Assembly (NCBI GenBank): GCA_039180865.1
Contig: JBCDCZ010000200.1
Span: 1-8,439 of the forward strand
Direction of reading: 5' to 3'
Length of the DNA stretch: 8,439 nt
Source: JBCDCU01 sp039180865
Lineage (GTDB): Bacteria > Pseudomonadota > Alphaproteobacteria > Rhizobiales > JACESI01
Shown here: positions 7,631 to 8,439 of the stretch, piece by piece
Layout of the letters: the number at the start of each line of letters is the position of its first letter
Position numbering within the stretch: position 1 is the first letter of the stretch
The notes under the pieces: generated by a model
What the model saw: only the letters and a program-made list of their open reading frames with translations
Told to the model about the DNA's origin: nothing
The model's database searches: none
Position numbers and translations under genes: made by a program

Positions 7631-8076
7631 GCACGCTCTGTCCGTTTGGAGCGTTGTTCGCGAACCCGGTCTCGAACACCTTGCATATAGGTTTCGAAGT
7701 TCTCCGGTTTCCAAAGCTGAAAAGACGTCCCGCGCCCCGCAAATGTCACTTCGTCGCCGATTTCCGCGTAGTCTCGGATTTGGTCGGTGAGAACGATGCG
7801 CCCTTCGCCGTCAAGCTTCAGAAAATCGCTGCCCGCATAAAGATGCGCTGTCCAGTCATCATATTCAGGCGAGAGAGGATCAAAGTCCGCAATGCGCGCT
7901 TCCAATTGCGCAAGCAGCGACGAACCGCCAGCAATCACGGACGGAGTCTCAAGGGATAACTGGGTGTAGATCTGGTCTTCGCCGTTCTTTTGAAAAATCG
8001 CGCGAAAGGTCGGAGGCACTGAGACACGCCCCTTAGCATCAACCTTCTTCGTGAAGTTGGAAACAAACCGTTCCAT
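7627..8076 (-). CDS. mraZ: Transcriptional regulator MraZ
   Basis: MraZ is a DNA-binding protein of the SpoVT/AbrB-like fold that regulates its own dcw promoter. The 149-residue product carries the two tandem MraZ half-domains, each with the characteristic D-x-x-G-R element: DAKGRVSVP at 13-21 and DGEGRIVL at 89-96. The N-terminus MERFVSNFTKKVDAKGR matches the family, so the ATG at 8076-8074 is well supported. The ribosome binding site is odd: AGGG ends only one base before the ATG, and the better AGGGG is 16 bases away. It is the first protein gene of the cluster and overlaps rsmH by four bases (ATGA). Probable binding repeats for MraZ itself lie about 100-140 bases upstream over the promoter, consistent with autoregulation. 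Confidence 0.96.
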   Translation of the reverse strand: MERFVSNFTKKVDAKGRVSVPPTFRAIFQKNGEDQIYTQLSLETPSVIAGGSSLLAQLEARIADFDPLSPEYDDWTAHLYAGSDFLKLDGEGRIVLTDQIRDYAEIGDEVTFAGRGTSFQLWKPENFETYMQGVRDRVREQRSKRTERA

Positions 8077-8092
8077 ACCCTACTGAACCGCA

Positions 8093-8106
8093 CCCCTGCG
8101 AAGGAG
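8093..8106 (-). repeat. Small hairpin in the mraZ leader
   Basis: CTCCT (8106-8102) can pair with AGGGG (8097-8093) around a TCGC loop, giving five pairs including one G-U. The left arm lies within CCTCCTT, which resembles the anti-Shine-Dalgarno end of 16S rRNA. The right arm is the best purine tract in the leader. If formed, it would mask the only AGGGG upstream of mraZ. Confidence 0.3.
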
Positions 8107-8109
8107 GAC

Positions 8110-8152
8110 GCCGCGACGGGAAACATCACCCCACCAACCCTTCCCGCGCGGC
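8110..8152 (-). repeat. GC-rich inverted repeat in the mraZ leader
   Basis: GCCGCGCGGGAA (8152-8141) is complementary to a downstream arm (8122-8110) over 12 base pairs, interrupted only by a single bulged base at 8116. The loop is 18 bases and G-rich. Ten of the twelve pairs are G-C, so the hairpin should be stable. It is not followed by a T-run on the minus strand, so it is not an intrinsic terminator. It lies in the predicted 5' untranslated region of mraZ, 33 bases before the ATG, and may influence mRNA stability or translation. The function is inferred. Confidence 0.55.
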
Positions 8153-8173
8153 TTTCCCCAAGCAATCCCGATT

Positions 8174-8218
8174 TGGGAAATTATGGGATAACATGGATTT
8201 TTTTGGGAGTCAATGGAA
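8174..8218 (+). promoter_or_regulatory. MraZ-box array: five TGGGA-like repeats at 10-bp period
   Basis: Reading the plus strand, TGGGA (8174), TGGGA (8184), TGGAT (8194), TGGGA (8204) and TGGAA (8214) recur at exactly 10-bp intervals, that is, 5-bp boxes separated by 5-bp spacers. In E. coli, MraZ is known to bind TGGGN direct repeats separated by five bases upstream of mraZ, so these are very probably the operator of the mraZ gene in this window. The boxes cover both the -10 and -35 elements of the predicted promoter, which predicts repression when MraZ is bound. Confidence 0.8.
8185..8213 (-). promoter_or_regulatory. Predicted promoter of the mraZ (dcw) operon
   Basis: On the minus strand TTGACT (8213-8208) and TATCCC (8190-8185) are separated by 17 bases containing a run of seven A. 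The -35 is close to consensus and the -10 only moderate, as is usual in alphaproteobacteria. Transcription would start near 8178, leaving a leader of about 100 bases before mraZ. The overlap with the TGGGA repeat array strengthens the call. Confidence 0.6.
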
Positions 8219-8220
8219 TC
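8207..8220. promoter_or_regulatory. Two GANTC (CcrM-type methylation) sites at the mraZ promoter
   Basis: GAGTC at 8207-8211 overlaps the -35 element, and GAATC at 8216-8220 lies just upstream of it. In alphaproteobacteria GANTC is the target of the cell-cycle methyltransferase CcrM, whose methylation state affects transcription of some division genes. The sites are directly visible; that they regulate this promoter is inferred. Confidence 0.45.
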
Positions 8221-8316
8221 GACGGACTGGAAGGCAGCTCGTGGACATAACTTGCGCATTCCTCCATGACAGATGACGCTCACCGATGCGCACCAGTTGG
8301 ATCGTTAATCGATTGT

Positions 8317-8326
8317 AAAAAGAAAA
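8317..8326 (-). terminator. T-rich tract after rnpB, possible termination site
   Basis: On the minus strand TTTTCTTTTT begins about ten bases beyond the likely 3' end of the RNase P RNA. It is the only T-run in the region and the expected place for rnpB transcription to stop. No local hairpin directly precedes it, so it is not a classical intrinsic terminator. The remaining bases to about 8219 hold no gene that I can support. Confidence 0.3.
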
Positions 8327-8336
8327 GGTTAAGGGT

Positions 8337-8439
8337 CAGTTGGCCTGTAAGCCGGGTTCTGTATGGCGCCGTGTATCAAGCACGGCACGTGGTAACCATT
8401 CATCTTGGCCGGCTGTTGCCAGACGGCTCACGCAACCCA
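8337..8439 (-). ncRNA. rnpB: RNase P RNA (type A), 3' part
   Basis: This is the 3' portion of the catalytic RNA of RNase P, which cleaves the 5' leader from precursor tRNAs. The minus strand shows the universally conserved ACAGAACCCGGCTTA segment (8371-8357 region), the 3' strand of helix P4, followed by CAGGCCAACTG at the 3' end. Upstream is the conserved GGCC-A-AGATGAATGG block that in E. coli follows helix P18, and a P18-like imperfect hairpin around 8427-8408. Between GATGAATGG and ACAGAACCC there is an extra hairpin, GCCGTG with CACGGC, not present in this form in E. coli. The gene continues past the window edge. The exact 3' end (8337 here) is uncertain by a few bases. It is co-oriented with, and upstream of, mraZ. 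Confidence 0.93.

Noticed and set aside
7631..7714. Upstream extension of rsmH to 7714 (28 extra residues)
   Set aside because: The extra residues lie inside the mraZ coding region and do not resemble the RsmH N-terminus. The ATG at 7630 gives the family start and the typical ATGA overlap with mraZ.
8182..8191. TTATCCCAT as a DnaA box
   Set aside because: It departs from TTATCCACA in the conserved 3' half and is fully explained by a TGGGA repeat on the other strand. No second box or AT-rich unwinding region is present.
8080..8283. 67-codon minus-strand open frame ending just before mraZ
   Set aside because: It runs through the promoter, MraZ boxes and leader hairpin, has a Trp/Arg/Gly-rich composition with no recognisable motif, and would lie largely upstream of the predicted transcript start.
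8301..8332. TTAA pairs as a CtrA binding site
   Set aside because: The two TTAA motifs are about 20 bases apart instead of the seven-base spacing of the CtrA consensus TTAA-N7-TTAA.
1..8439. A previously undescribed multi-gene system
   Set aside because: Every long gene except the PLP enzyme is a standard dcw gene in standard order and intact. I saw no mobile element, CRISPR-like repeat, toxin-antitoxin pair or unknown conserved gene.

Overview
The window is the front part of a division and cell wall (dcw) gene cluster, with every gene on the minus strand. The gene set and several protein signatures suggest an alphaproteobacterium, probably of the Rhizobiales/Hyphomicrobiales type. These are the MurF P-loop wording, a short FtsL overlapping rsmH, a high-molecular-weight FtsI with a long basic N-terminus, a DNPR-type (meso-diaminopimelate) MurE, and RNase P RNA just upstream of mraZ. 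The genus cannot be named from this sequence alone.

In the direction of transcription (high to low coordinates), the window starts with the 3' part of the RNase P RNA gene (about 8439-8337). A non-coding region of about 260 bases follows. It holds a likely sigma70-type promoter overlapped by five TGGGA-like repeats at exact 10-bp spacing (probable MraZ boxes), two GANTC sites, and a leader of about 100 nt with a strong hairpin. Then come mraZ (8076-7627), rsmH (7630-6605) and ftsL (6608-6246), joined by two 4-base stop/start overlaps. ftsI follows (6178-4373). After a gap of about 100 bp with a possible internal promoter there is a Cys/Met-metabolism PLP enzyme gene (4269-3058), which is not part of the canonical cluster. 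murE starts 9-12 bp later (3048-1585), and murF (1524-73) begins at a TTG codon. The last 72 bases may lead into mraY.

The cluster encodes a cluster regulator (MraZ), a 16S rRNA methyltransferase (RsmH), two septal proteins (FtsL and the transpeptidase FtsI), and the ligases that add meso-diaminopimelate (MurE) and D-Ala-D-Ala (MurF) to the UDP-MurNAc peptide. The PLP enzyme is the outlier. It has the pocket residues of the cystathionine/methionine lyase family but lacks the methionine gamma-lyase cysteine and has a changed motif around the PLP-binding aspartate, so its substrate is open.

I see no mobile element, CRISPR array, tRNA or defence system. The region is conserved core genome. The points worth a second look are the regulatory DNA around mraZ, the ftsL translation-start structure, and the inserted PLP gene.
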